Positions 5,558 through 11,146 of a stretch of 11,146 nt of DNA are shown piece by piece. The stretch lies in the NCBI GenBank assembly GCA_934700375.1, contig CAKUXT010000051.1:1-11146 (forward strand), in the 5' to 3' direction. Position 1 is the stretch's first letter. The number at the start of each line of letters is the position of its first letter. A model generated the notes under the pieces. It ran no database searches. It had not been told where the DNA came from and worked only from the letters and a program-made list of their open reading frames with translations. The DNA comes from an uncultured Bacilli bacterium (lineage in GTDB: Bacteria > Bacillota_I > Bacilli_A > RFN20 > CAG-288). The translations under genes were made by a program, and so were the position numbers.

Positions 5558-5884
5558 TCAGAGTATCTCCTTGTTTAATCCGTTTGTCAGATGATTGATG
5601 ATCCTTCTTACCTTCTCATAATAGATGCGGTATTCTTTCATCAGATCTGTCTCATTGATTTCCTGTTCTTTCTTTTTGAAATCAGACATCAGTTCTTCTT
5701 TCTTTTTCTGATCAATAGCAGAATCGATCTTCAATAGTATCTCATCTCTTTCTTTGCATAAAGAGATGAGAGCAGGATCTTCTTCTATCATTTTCGATAA
5801 TTCTTTATATCGAAGATAGATGGAAGATGATTTGATATCTTCGATGAGTCCGATTTCTTTTTCGATAAATTCAGTTTCATTCAT
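5558..5884 (-). CDS. ylbF: YlbF/YmcA family protein, short form
   Basis: In B. subtilis YlbF (RicF) acts with YmcA and YaaT as a complex that binds RNase Y and affects mRNA processing, competence, sporulation and biofilm formation. This protein is 108 residues and almost wholly helical, with the family pattern of N-terminal helix, IYLRYKELSKMIEEDPAL (22-39), then a second long charged helix ending IYYEKVRRIINHLTNGLNKEI. It is shorter than B. subtilis YlbF (about 149) and lacks the C-terminal cysteine-bearing tail reported to bind an iron-sulfur cluster; its only cysteine is C43. The assignment rests on fold-like composition plus position directly upstream of rsmD-coaD, as in Bacillus; ylbG is missing. 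ATG at 5884 lies 9 nt after an extended -10 and has no Shine-Dalgarno. Confidence 0.8.
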   Translation of the reverse strand: MNETEFIEKEIGLIEDIKSSSIYLRYKELSKMIEEDPALISLCKERDEILLKIDSAIDQKKKEELMSDFKKKEQEINETDLMKEYRIYYEKVRRIINHLTNGLNKEIL

Positions 5885-5893
5885 AACATCAAA

Positions 5894-5902
5894 ATTATAG
5901 CA
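5894..5902 (-). promoter_or_regulatory. Extended -10 promoter of ylbF-rsmD-coaD, probably leaderless
   Basis: On the minus strand TGC-TATAAT is a perfect extended -10. Nine bases (TTTGATGTT) separate it from the ylbF ATG, so the predicted transcription start is 0-3 bases from the start codon. A TTGACG (5921-5926) is present but at 21-bp spacing. Confidence 0.65.
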
Positions 5903-5949
5903 TGATTTTCAACAATTCATCGTCAAAAAGGTTATATTGCAATAAAACG

Positions 5950-5958
5950 TGCTATAAT
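5950..5958 (+). promoter_or_regulatory. Extended -10 promoter of def, probably leaderless
   Basis: TGC-TATAAT, the same nonamer as the divergent ylbF promoter. Ten bases (CATTTGCACT) separate it from the ATG at 5969, giving a leader of at most about four bases and no Shine-Dalgarno. The -35 region is weak. Confidence 0.65.
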
Positions 5959-5968
5959 CATTTGCACT

Positions 5969-6532
5969 ATGAAATTATTTAAAAAATTATTTAAAATTTA
6001 CACAAAGGACGATAATGTCCTTCACGAAAAAGCCAAAGCTGTTTCTTTTCCTTTAAGCGAGGAAACAAAAAAGACTGTTCTTGATATGGTTCAGTATCTC
6101 AAAGACAGTCAGGACGATGAAATTTCAGAGAAGTATCATATCAGAAGCGGAGTCGGAATCGCCGCTCCTCAGATTGGCATCAGCGAAAGATTCTTCGCCA
6201 CCTATTTCGAAGATGAAAACGGAAAATTGTATGAATACGGATTGGTCAATCCGAAGATCATCTCCAGTTCAGTCAAGAAAGCCTACCTGAAAACAGGAGA
6301 AGGCTGCCTTTCTGTACCGGTCGACGTCAAAGGCTATGTCTATCGTTACTATAAGATCACACTGAAAGCCTATGATGTTGTCTCTGACAAAGAAGTGACG
6401 CTGAAGCTCTCCGGCTATCCGGCGATTGTCTTCCAGCACGAATACGATCATCTCGATGGCATTCTCTACTACGAAAAGATCGACAAAGAAAATCCTTTCC
6501 GCGCCGATGATAACGCTATCGCAATCGAATAA
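5969..6532 (+). CDS. def: Peptide deformylase
   Basis: Removes the formyl group from the N-terminal formyl-methionine of nascent proteins at the ribosome exit. All three motifs are intact in the 187 residues: GVGIAAPQIG (61-70, GxGxAAxQ), EGCLSVP (111-117, metal ligand C113), and QHEYDHLDG (156-164, ligands H157 and H161, catalytic E158). The longer spacing between motifs 1 and 2 and the SEKYHIRSG insertion before motif 1 indicate the type 2 form common in Gram-positive bacteria. The N-terminus MKLFKKLFKIYTKDDNVLHE is unusually basic but aligns with the family start, and the next Met (M40) would remove essential sequence, so the leaderless start at 5969 is supported. It lies upstream of rnjA, and these genes are also near each other in Bacillus. 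No terminator is seen after it. Confidence 0.95.
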   Translation: MKLFKKLFKIYTKDDNVLHEKAKAVSFPLSEETKKTVLDMVQYLKDSQDDEISEKYHIRSGVGIAAPQIGISERFFATYFEDENGKLYEYGLVNPKIISSSVKKAYLKTGEGCLSVPVDVKGYVYRYYKITLKAYDVVSDKEVTLKLSGYPAIVFQHEYDHLDGILYYEKIDKENPFRADDNAIAIE

Positions 6533-6543
6533 CATTATTTCGC

Positions 6544-6572
6544 TTGTGATTTATCTTTTTACTTTGTAAAAT
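6544..6572 (+). promoter_or_regulatory. Candidate upstream promoter of rnjA
   Basis: TTGTGA (6544-6549), 17 bp, TAAAAT (6567-6572). The predicted start near 6579 sits a few bases before the inverted repeat at 6584-6600. Confidence 0.4.
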
Positions 6573-6583
6573 AGAGTCGACAG

Positions 6584-6600
6584 TTGTAATATTATTACAA
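6584..6600. promoter_or_regulatory. Inverted repeat in the rnjA leader
   Basis: TTGTAATA-T-TATTACAA, 8 bp arms around one base. It lies just downstream of one candidate promoter and 26 bases before the TATAAT of the second, so it could be an operator for a dimeric repressor or an RNA stem in the 5' leader. It is AT-rich and not followed by a T-run, so it is not a terminator. Confidence 0.45.
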
Positions 6601-6625
6601 AAGAATTTTCGTTTGTTAGCATGTT

Positions 6626-6631
6626 TATAAT
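6626..6631 (+). promoter_or_regulatory. Candidate proximal -10 element of rnjA
   Basis: Perfect TATAAT, with a predicted start near 6638 and a leader of about 20 bases containing the ATGAGG ribosome binding site at 6645-6650. No good -35 was found at 16-18 bp. Confidence 0.4.
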
Positions 6632-6658
6632 GAACAGATTTAATATGAGGTACTTTAT

Positions 6659-8356
6659 ATGGCAGATTTGAAACAAATTTTATCGTCGCCTGTCGAAGTC
6701 TATGCACTCGGCGGTCTTGGTGAGGTCGGAAAAAACCTTTACTGCATCGAAAATGACAGCACCATCCTGATCATCGACTGCGGTGTCATGTTCCCCGATG
6801 CGAGCATGCCCGGTGTCGATTACGTCATCCCTGATTTCACGCACCTGATCGAAAATCAGAACAAGATCAAGGGATTAGTCATCACACATGGACACGAAGA
6901 CCATATCGGTGGCATTCCTTTCCTTCTCAGAGAAATCGATATCCCTGTCATCTATGCACCGAAGATTGCATGTGCGATGATCCGTCATAAGATCGAAGAC
7001 GGAAGAATCAGAACCAAGACCAGAATCATGGAATACAAAGAGAGCGATGAGCTCAAGTTCGGCGATTTCCACGTCGAATTCTTCCATGTCACACACTCCA
7101 TTCCTGATTCCTTCGGTTTATATATCACAACTCCGCAAGGCACCATCGTCGAAACCGGCGACTTCAAGATCGATCTTACACCGGTCGATGGAGACTTCAA
7201 CCTTTCCAAGCTCACCCGTTTCGGTGACAAGGGAATCGACTTATTGATGGCCGACTCCACCAACGCCGAAAAGGAAGGCTATACCAAGAGTGAAAGAACT
7301 GTCATCCGCGGTATTCAGGATGTCTTCTCTGAAGCATCCGGAAGACTTCTCATCTCCACCTTCTCCTCCAACATCTCCCGTATTCAGCAGATCATCGAAA
7401 CCAGCATGAAGTTCAGAAGAAAGATCATCGTCTTCGGAAGAAGCATGGAGAGCAATATCGAAGCCGCAAGAGAATTCGGCTATATCAAAGTGCCGGATGA
7501 ATACTTAGCTTCCCCGGAAGATCTTAAGACACTTCCGCCGGATCAGATCACCATCCTTTGCACCGGCACACAAGGTGAACCGATGGCTGTCCTTTCCAGA
7601 ATCGCGCGCGGCGATCATCGCTTCATCCATGTCATTCCTGGCGATACCATCGTCTTCTCTTCTTCTGTCATCCCTGGAAACACTTCCGCTATCAACACCC
7701 TGATCAACCAGCTCAGCCGTTTAGGAGCCTCTGTTGTCACCAACTCCGTTCTTTATAACCTCCACGCTTCCGGTCACGCATCCCGTCAGGAGATGAGACT
7801 GCTTCAGAAGCTTGCACGCCCTCATTACTTCATGCCGATCCACGGTGAATACCGTATGCTGAAACTTCACGCCAGAATCGGTGTAGAATGCGGTTTAGCC
7901 AAAGATCACACCTTCGTCTGCGAAAACGGAGATGTTCTGACACTTGTCAATCATAAAGTCATCAGAAGCAATACTACGCTTCCTGCTGACAGCATCTATA
8001 TCGACGGAAAGAATCCTGTCGGAATCTCCAACTCCGTCATCAAAGACCGTTCTACCTTGATCAATGAAGGTATGGTCGGTGTCTTCCTTGTCATCAATCC
8101 AAAGAACAATACCCTTGTCTCTTCCCCTGTCGTCGAATCCAAGGGATTTATCTCTGCCAACAAGAAAGGTCTTCAGAAGAAGGCCAGTGAGATCATCGGC
8201 ATTGAGATCATGAGAATGATGAACAGCAATGAAAAGGTCACCTATGCGGATATCAAAAACGCAGTTAGAAGCGTCACCTCTCACTTCCTGTATCGTGAAA
8301 GCCATCGTAACCCGATGGTCATCCCTGTCATCCTCAACTATACACCAGAGGAATAA
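6659..8356 (+). CDS. rnjA: Ribonuclease J (RNase J1 type)
   Basis: RNase J is a metallo-beta-lactamase/beta-CASP nuclease with 5'-to-3' exonuclease and endonuclease activity in mRNA turnover and rRNA maturation. The 565 residues match RNase J1. The zinc motif is THGHEDHIGG (76-85; H77, H79, D81, H82), followed by VTHSIPDS and ETGDFKID for further ligands. The beta-CASP insert includes ISTFSSNISR and FGRSM. The nucleotide-binding HASGHAS motif and the PIHGEYRML block follow, with a C-terminal domain of about 100 residues ending PVILNYTPEE. The start at 6659 has ATGAGG 8 nt upstream. It is followed two bases later by maf. In Bacillus the small gene rpoY precedes or accompanies rnjA; none is visible here. 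Confidence 0.96.
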   Translation: MADLKQILSSPVEVYALGGLGEVGKNLYCIENDSTILIIDCGVMFPDASMPGVDYVIPDFTHLIENQNKIKGLVITHGHEDHIGGIPFLLREIDIPVIYAPKIACAMIRHKIEDGRIRTKTRIMEYKESDELKFGDFHVEFFHVTHSIPDSFGLYITTPQGTIVETGDFKIDLTPVDGDFNLSKLTRFGDKGIDLLMADSTNAEKEGYTKSERTVIRGIQDVFSEASGRLLISTFSSNISRIQQIIETSMKFRRKIIVFGRSMESNIEAAREFGYIKVPDEYLASPEDLKTLPPDQITILCTGTQGEPMAVLSRIARGDHRFIHVIPGDTIVFSSSVIPGNTSAINTLINQLSRLGASVVTNSVLYNLHASGHASRQEMRLLQKLARPHYFMPIHGEYRMLKLHARIGVECGLAKDHTFVCENGDVLTLVNHKVIRSNTTLPADSIYIDGKNPVGISNSVIKDRSTLINEGMVGVFLVINPKNNTLVSSPVVESKGFISANKKGLQKKASEIIGIEIMRMMNSNEKVTYADIKNAVRSVTSHFLYRESHRNPMVIPVILNYTPEE

Positions 8357-8358
8357 TC

Positions 8359-8928
8359 ATGATCATCCTTGCCAGCAAATCGCCTAGAAGAGTTGAGATT
8401 CTGAAGGAAATCCTCGGCGATAATCCCTTTGAAACCATTCCTTCTTCCTTCAATGAAAGAGCCATTCACAACAAAGACTGCAGAAAGCTCTGCCTCACAG
8501 AAGCACAGGGAAAAGGAAGAGAAGTCGCACTTTCTCATCCTGATGACATCGTCATCGCAAGCGATACGATGGTCGTCTACCAGGGAGAACAGCTCGGAAA
8601 ACCGAAAGACGAAGAAGACGTCTATCGCATGCTTCGCCTTCTCACCGGTCATGTCCATGAAGTCGTGACTGCCTATACCATCATGAAGGGAAGAGAAGAA
8701 CTCGCCCATCGCGTATGCATTGCCAAAGTCTTCCTTGAGAAGATGGCTGATGCAGAGATCTCTATCTACATCGACTCCGGTTCCCCCTTTGACAAAGCGG
8801 GCGCCTATGGAATCCAGGACAATGATTTCATCGACGGAAAAGTCGTCGATGGTGATTATTACACCATTATGGGCCTTCCGAAAGATGACCTGGAAGATGA
8901 TCTTGTAAGATTAGGAATTATCGACTGA
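8359..8928 (+). CDS. maf: Maf family nucleoside triphosphate pyrophosphatase
   Basis: Maf proteins hydrolyse non-canonical or excess nucleoside triphosphates (dTTP/UTP type in this subgroup) to monophosphates, and overproduction inhibits septum formation in B. subtilis. The 189 residues are the standard size. Motifs: ILASKSPRRVEIL (3-15, SxSPRR phosphate loop), IASDTMVVYQGEQLGKP (66-82, with catalytic D69 and the KP pair), LLTGHVHEVVTAY (94-106), and GSPFDKAGAYGIQ (141-153). A ribosome binding site AGAGGA overlaps the end of rnjA, and only two bases separate the two genes, so they are one operon ended by the hairpin at 8931. Confidence 0.95.
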   Translation: MIILASKSPRRVEILKEILGDNPFETIPSSFNERAIHNKDCRKLCLTEAQGKGREVALSHPDDIVIASDTMVVYQGEQLGKPKDEEDVYRMLRLLTGHVHEVVTAYTIMKGREELAHRVCIAKVFLEKMADAEISIYIDSGSPFDKAGAYGIQDNDFIDGKVVDGDYYTIMGLPKDDLEDDLVRLGIID

Positions 8929-8930
8929 CA

Positions 8931-8967
8931 AAAAGGGTTTGCACTGTATTGTAGTGCAAACCCTTTT
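8931..8967. terminator. Bidirectional intrinsic terminator between maf and the EIIB-like gene
   Basis: Perfect 15-bp stem AAAAGGGTTTGCACT / AGTGCAAACCCTTTT around a 7-base loop (8946-8952). The A-run on one side and T-run on the other make it work on both strands, as expected between convergent genes. Confidence 0.93.
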
Positions 8968-8970
8968 AAT

Positions 8971-9345
8971 TTACTTAGATTGTTTATCGATGTTTTCGCT
9001 GAGAAGTCTTTCGAATTCTTCACTCTTGCTTCCAATAATGAAGACAATCTTGTTTCCCATGAACATCACGGAATCCAACTCTTTTGTGACGGCTTCCTTT
9101 TCGATTTTGGAAGTATCAACAACCTCAAGGGAAACTCTAGAACCGCGTGAAGATATCTGTTTGATGTTCTCTTTTCCGCCGAAGAGAAGAGAGAGATGAC
9201 TTGCAGATTCTTCAATCTTCTGATCAGCTTTTCTTTCTGATTCTTTGATTCTCTTGTTCTTGATGACTTTCAGTACGATCAGAACAATAGCAAGAACGAC
9301 AAGTACAGCCAGAACGGCAATGAGCGCATACATCCAAGGTTTCAT
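8971..9345 (-). CDS. Membrane-anchored degenerate PTS EIIB-like protein
   Basis: The 124 residues are one N-terminal membrane segment (about 5-28, YALIAVLAVLVVLAIVLIVL), a basic charged linker (29-48), and a domain resembling the glucose-family EIIB domain of the sugar phosphotransferase system: LLFGGKENIKQISSRGSRVS (53-72) aligns with the LGGKENI..DACITRLRV block, and NKIVFIIGSKSEEFERLL (98-115) aligns with the C-terminal VQVIIG..VEEL block. The phosphorylated cysteine of EIIB is replaced by R67, so it cannot carry phosphate in the usual way; it may be a sensor or scaffold. No EIIC or EIIA gene is nearby. Its ATG lies one base after the nadK stop with GGAGG inside the nadK end, so the two are co-transcribed and coupled. 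Function unknown. Confidence 0.7.
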   Translation of the reverse strand: MKPWMYALIAVLAVLVVLAIVLIVLKVIKNKRIKESERKADQKIEESASHLSLLFGGKENIKQISSRGSRVSLEVVDTSKIEKEAVTKELDSVMFMGNKIVFIIGSKSEEFERLLSENIDKQSK

Positions 9346-9346
9346 A

Positions 9347-10126
9347 TCAGTCCTCCAATCCTGAGATATTCTTTCTCAATCTTTTTACCTGTGACACTTC
9401 TCTGAAATGAAGAAGGGAAACAGTATGTTCGTCATTTCCTCTGAAGGTATATACTTTGCCTTTCAGATCTTCTCTGTAGATGCCATCAAGATAGCTCTCA
9501 ATCAATCCCTCTTTGACAACAACTGTGAGCTTCTTGTCATTGTCGATGATTGCTTTATTGATCGGATTGACAGAAAGCCTATTGTAGCAAGGCGCAATTG
9601 TCGAATACTGATAGACATGCGGCCTTCCGATGACGACAGGAGAGGCAAGGGATGTAAGGTATCCGGTCGTTCCGATCGGAGAAGAGATGACAATGCCGTT
9701 GGCTCTTACAGTCGTAAGGAGTTCATCATCGATCAAAATATCGATGAAGCAGGTCTCCCCGGACTGAACAGCGACATCGTTGATGAATTCATGTTTCTTT
9801 CCATCGACATCGACTTCATAGAACGGAATCTTTTCTTCCTTCGGTTCATTGTGGAAGAAATCATGAATGAATTCATCAATCTCATCATGATCATAATCGG
9901 AATAGAATCCTAAATGACCGGTATTGATCAGGATGAACTTTCCCTTTTTATCATAAAGATGAACAGCTCTCATCAAAGAGCCGTCTCCTCCAAAAACAAA
10001 AATCAGCTCTGGATTCTCTTTGTCTAAGACAAATCCATGACTCAACAGACTATCCTTCAGTCTCGATACCAACAGATCATTGTTTTCTGTTTTCTTCGAT
10101 TCAATGACAAAGGTTGTACTTTTCAT
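9347..10126 (-). CDS. nadK: NAD kinase (ATP-NAD kinase)
   Basis: Phosphorylates NAD+ to NADP+ in the cytoplasm. The 259 residues match short Gram-positive NAD kinases. The catalytic GGDGS (46-50) is preceded by NPELIFVF. NTGHLGFYSD (68-77) is the second conserved block, NDVAV (116-120) the NE/D motif, and NGIVISSPIGTTGYLTSLASP (from N143) the glycine-rich substrate loop. The C-terminal part LSVNPINKAI fits the family. The start at 10126 has a weak AAAGAG ribosome binding site about 9 nt upstream. In Bacillus nadK also neighbours a CYTH gene (yjbK), which here is divergent and shares the promoter region. Confidence 0.94.
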   Translation of the reverse strand: MKSTTFVIESKKTENNDLLVSRLKDSLLSHGFVLDKENPELIFVFGGDGSLMRAVHLYDKKGKFILINTGHLGFYSDYDHDEIDEFIHDFFHNEPKEEKIPFYEVDVDGKKHEFINDVAVQSGETCFIDILIDDELLTTVRANGIVISSPIGTTGYLTSLASPVVIGRPHVYQYSTIAPCYNRLSVNPINKAIIDNDKKLTVVVKEGLIESYLDGIYREDLKGKVYTFRGNDEHTVSLLHFREVSQVKRLRKNISGLED

Positions 10127-10156
10127 TTTCTGTTCTCTTTCTATTTTTACCTTGTT

Positions 10157-10165
10157 ATTGTATCA
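10157..10165 (-). promoter_or_regulatory. Extended -10 promoter of nadK
   Basis: On the minus strand TGA-TACAAT matches an extended -10 (5 of 6). It overlaps, on the opposite strand, the TATCAT (10161-10166) that probably serves the CYTH gene, so the divergent promoters may interfere. The leader would be about 25 bases. Confidence 0.5.
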
Positions 10166-10166
10166 T
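10161..10166 (+). promoter_or_regulatory. Candidate -10 element of the CYTH gene
   Basis: TATCAT, predicted start near 10173, leaving a leader of about 20 bases with GAGGAG. The -35 at 17 bp (TTTCTA) is poor. Confidence 0.4.
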
Positions 10167-10193
10167 AATAGCGTTGAAAAATGAGGAGTGAAT

Positions 10194-10775
10194 ATGGCAA
10201 GCAATAACATTGAAATCGAAGCTAAGGTACTGTTGAGCAAAAGAGACTATCTGAAACTATTGGAAAACATGTCTTTTGGAGAGCAGGTCAAAATTCAGAA
10301 CAACTATTACCTCGACAGCGAAGACAGAGTCTTGAAGAAATATGGAATGACAGTCCGTTTAAGACAAAGAGAAGGAAAGAACAAACTGACATTGAAGGCT
10401 CCTTTGGCAGAAGGTCTTTTGACAAAGAACCAGGAACTGAGCGACAGTGAAGCAAACGCTTTAATCAACAACAATCTCTTCCCCAGAGGCGATATCGCTG
10501 ATTTCCTCGATATCCTTCATATCGATGTCAACAAGCTTGCTATCTTGGCAACGTTGACAACTGAAAGAAAAGAAGGAACATTCGAAGGATTCGAAATCAA
10601 CATCTCCAAAAACTCCTACAGCAATATCGTTGATTATGAACTCGAATGTGATTCCGATTCTGTCAGCAACTCTCAGACCGCATTAAGAGATATCTGTCAG
10701 AAATACAACATCGAGTATAAGATCAACACCTTATCGAAGGAAGCAAGAGCAGTCAACGCTGCATTGAACAAGTAA
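10194..10775 (+). CDS. CYTH domain protein (YjbK-like, putative inorganic triphosphatase)
   Basis: CYTH proteins form a tunnel of eight strands that binds triphosphates with divalent metal; bacterial members mostly hydrolyse inorganic triphosphate or are uncharacterised. The hallmark ExExK is IEIEAKV (residues 6-12), followed by QNNYYLD (35-41), VRLRQREGKNKLTLK (54-68, basic residues lining the tunnel), NQE (79-81), TTER (122-125) and DYELEC (147-152, acidic metal-binding strand). Total 193 residues. A GTG six bases upstream (10188) is in frame but lies on the GAGGAG itself; the ATG at 10194 has proper 5-nt spacing, so I use it. The C-terminal helix ends SKEARAVNAALNK. It is divergent from nadK. 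Confidence 0.9.
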   Translation: MASNNIEIEAKVLLSKRDYLKLLENMSFGEQVKIQNNYYLDSEDRVLKKYGMTVRLRQREGKNKLTLKAPLAEGLLTKNQELSDSEANALINNNLFPRGDIADFLDILHIDVNKLAILATLTTERKEGTFEGFEINISKNSYSNIVDYELECDSDSVSNSQTALRDICQKYNIEYKINTLSKEARAVNAALNK

Positions 10776-10785
10776 AAAAACAAAC

Positions 10786-10825
10786 CTCATCTTCGGAAAC
10801 AGACATTTCCAGGATGAGTTTTTTT
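10786..10825. terminator. Intrinsic terminator after the CYTH gene, possibly bidirectional
   Basis: Long stem CTCATCTT-C-GGAAA / TTTCC-AGGATGAG (about 13 pairs with one bulged C and one G-T) around a 6-base loop, followed by seven T. On the other strand a GTTTG interruption precedes seven T, so it may also end transcripts of the minus-strand gene at 10880. Confidence 0.88.
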
Positions 10826-10881
10826 CGTTGCAATCGTTGTTGCAACGATTCACCAATCGTCGCAGATCGTCTGCAACGATT
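10826..10881. repeat. Cluster of inverted repeats built on an AATCGTYG half-site
   Basis: Two adjacent stems. AATCGTTG-TTG-CAACGATT spans 10832-10850, with an alternative overlapping fold CGTTGCAA-TCGTTG-TTGCAACG at 10826-10847. The second, 10855-10881, pairs AATCGT with ACGATT and GCAGA with TCTGC around TCG, with one C-A mismatch. Neither is followed by a T-run on either strand. The same half-site thus occurs four times in 56 bases. The last arm overlaps the stop codon of the minus-strand gene. Confidence 0.6.
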
Positions 10882-11146
10882 ATTTCTTCATATATCGTGT
10901 CGATTTGGCTTTACCGATCTTTTCAATCACTTCCTTATCGAGCAATGACTTGATAACACGAAGCATTGTGTCTTTATTGATATCAGTAAGTTCTTCCAAC
11001 TCAGGACGTGTATACTGATAATTGGAATTCATCTTCGACAAAACTTTTTCTTCGTTTTTCGATAATGTGATATGCGATGTGATAGGAAGAGAGACTGAAA
11101 CCGAGGAGTTTGTCAGATCAAATGTCGGTTTCATGATGCAATCATT
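10880..11146 (-). CDS. Partial: C-terminal winged helix of a larger protein, possibly AlbA/Schlafen-type ATP-binding protein
   Basis: The minus-strand frame is open from the window edge (11146) to the TAA at 10880-10882, giving 88 residues; the ATG at 11134 has no ribosome binding site in view, so the true start is probably outside. The segment near the edge, TFDLTNSSVSVSLPI, resembles the strand before the linker in AlbA_2/divergent AAA-4 proteins (often labelled RNA-binding or RecG-like). After it LSKNEEKVLSKMNSN, YTRPELEELTDINKDTMLRV and IKSLLDKEVIEKIGKAKSTRY form a typical winged helix: helix, recognition helix, then the wing with GKAKSTRY. This C-terminal layout is common in that family, but Fic-type or MarR-like proteins end similarly. 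The main domain cannot be seen. Confidence 0.6.
   Translation of the reverse strand, partial: NDCIMKPTFDLTNSSVSVSLPITSHITLSKNEEKVLSKMNSNYQYTRPELEELTDINKDTMLRVIKSLLDKEVIEKIGKAKSTRYMKK

Noticed and set aside
7895..8305. 136-codon minus-strand open frame within rnjA
   Set aside because: Shadow of the RNase J C-terminal domain; Asp/Ile-rich translation typical of antisense reading.
8971..9345. A working PTS sugar-transport subunit
   Set aside because: The phosphorylatable cysteine is absent and no EIIC or EIIA gene is nearby.
9407..9913. 168-codon plus-strand open frame opposite nadK
   Set aside because: Antisense to the GGDGS and NGIVISSPIGTTGY regions of NAD kinase; no ribosome binding site and no domain.
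10188..10193. GTG start for the CYTH gene
   Set aside because: It overlaps the GAGGAG ribosome binding site, while the ATG at 10194 has correct spacing and gives a normal N-terminus.
1..11146. CRISPR array, prophage, insertion sequence or toxin-antitoxin pair
   Set aside because: No regularly spaced direct repeats, transposase, integrase or paired small genes of that type were seen.

Overview
The window looks like a core-chromosome segment of a low-to-moderate GC member of the Bacillota. The gene set and local orders match that phylum: ylbF-rsmD-coaD, def next to rnjA, NAD kinase next to a CYTH protein, and RqcH. Gene content and style suggest an Erysipelotrichia-like lineage, but that is an inference. 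TGA is used as a stop (small ORF at 448, Nudix, rsmD, ylbF, maf), so the code is table 11 and not the Mollicutes code 4. No phage, insertion sequence, CRISPR array or defence island was seen.

Layout. 1-144: possible C-terminal end of an unidentified plus-strand gene. 145-447: about 300 bases without a convincing gene, holding a perfect 28-bp palindrome and a possible promoter. 448-607: a 42-residue basic protein with a strong ribosome binding site and its own terminator. 640-2253: rqcH (ribosome-associated quality control). 2261-2383: a strong promoter and an unusual tRNA-Thr(GGU). 2451-3376: a membrane-anchored thioredoxin-fold protein and terminator. 3388-4536: a GNAT acetyltransferase/Nudix hydrolase pair. 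4526-5902 (minus): ylbF-rsmD-coaD, converging on the Nudix gene with an 11-bp overlap. 5950-8967: def, then rnjA-maf, ending in a 15-bp-stem bidirectional terminator. 8971-10165 (minus): nadK followed by a membrane-anchored EIIB-like protein lacking the phosphocysteine. 10161-10825: a CYTH protein and terminator. 10826-10881: clustered inverted repeats. 10880-11146 (minus): C-terminal winged helix of a gene running off the window.

Themes. Several genes concern RNA and translation: RqcH, tRNA-Thr, the 16S rRNA methylase RsmD, peptide deformylase, RNase J and the RNase Y accessory-type protein YlbF. Coenzyme supply is also present (CoaD for CoA, NAD kinase for NADP), as are housecleaning hydrolases (Maf, Nudix).

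The most notable signals are four genes (rqcH, GNAT, ylbF, def) whose -10 element lies 6-10 nt before the start codon with no Shine-Dalgarno sequence, which predicts leaderless mRNAs; the perfect palindrome at 183-210; the aberrant tRNA-Thr apparently co-transcribed with a thioredoxin-like gene; and the degenerate EIIB anchor protein. I found no convincing wholly new multi-gene system.
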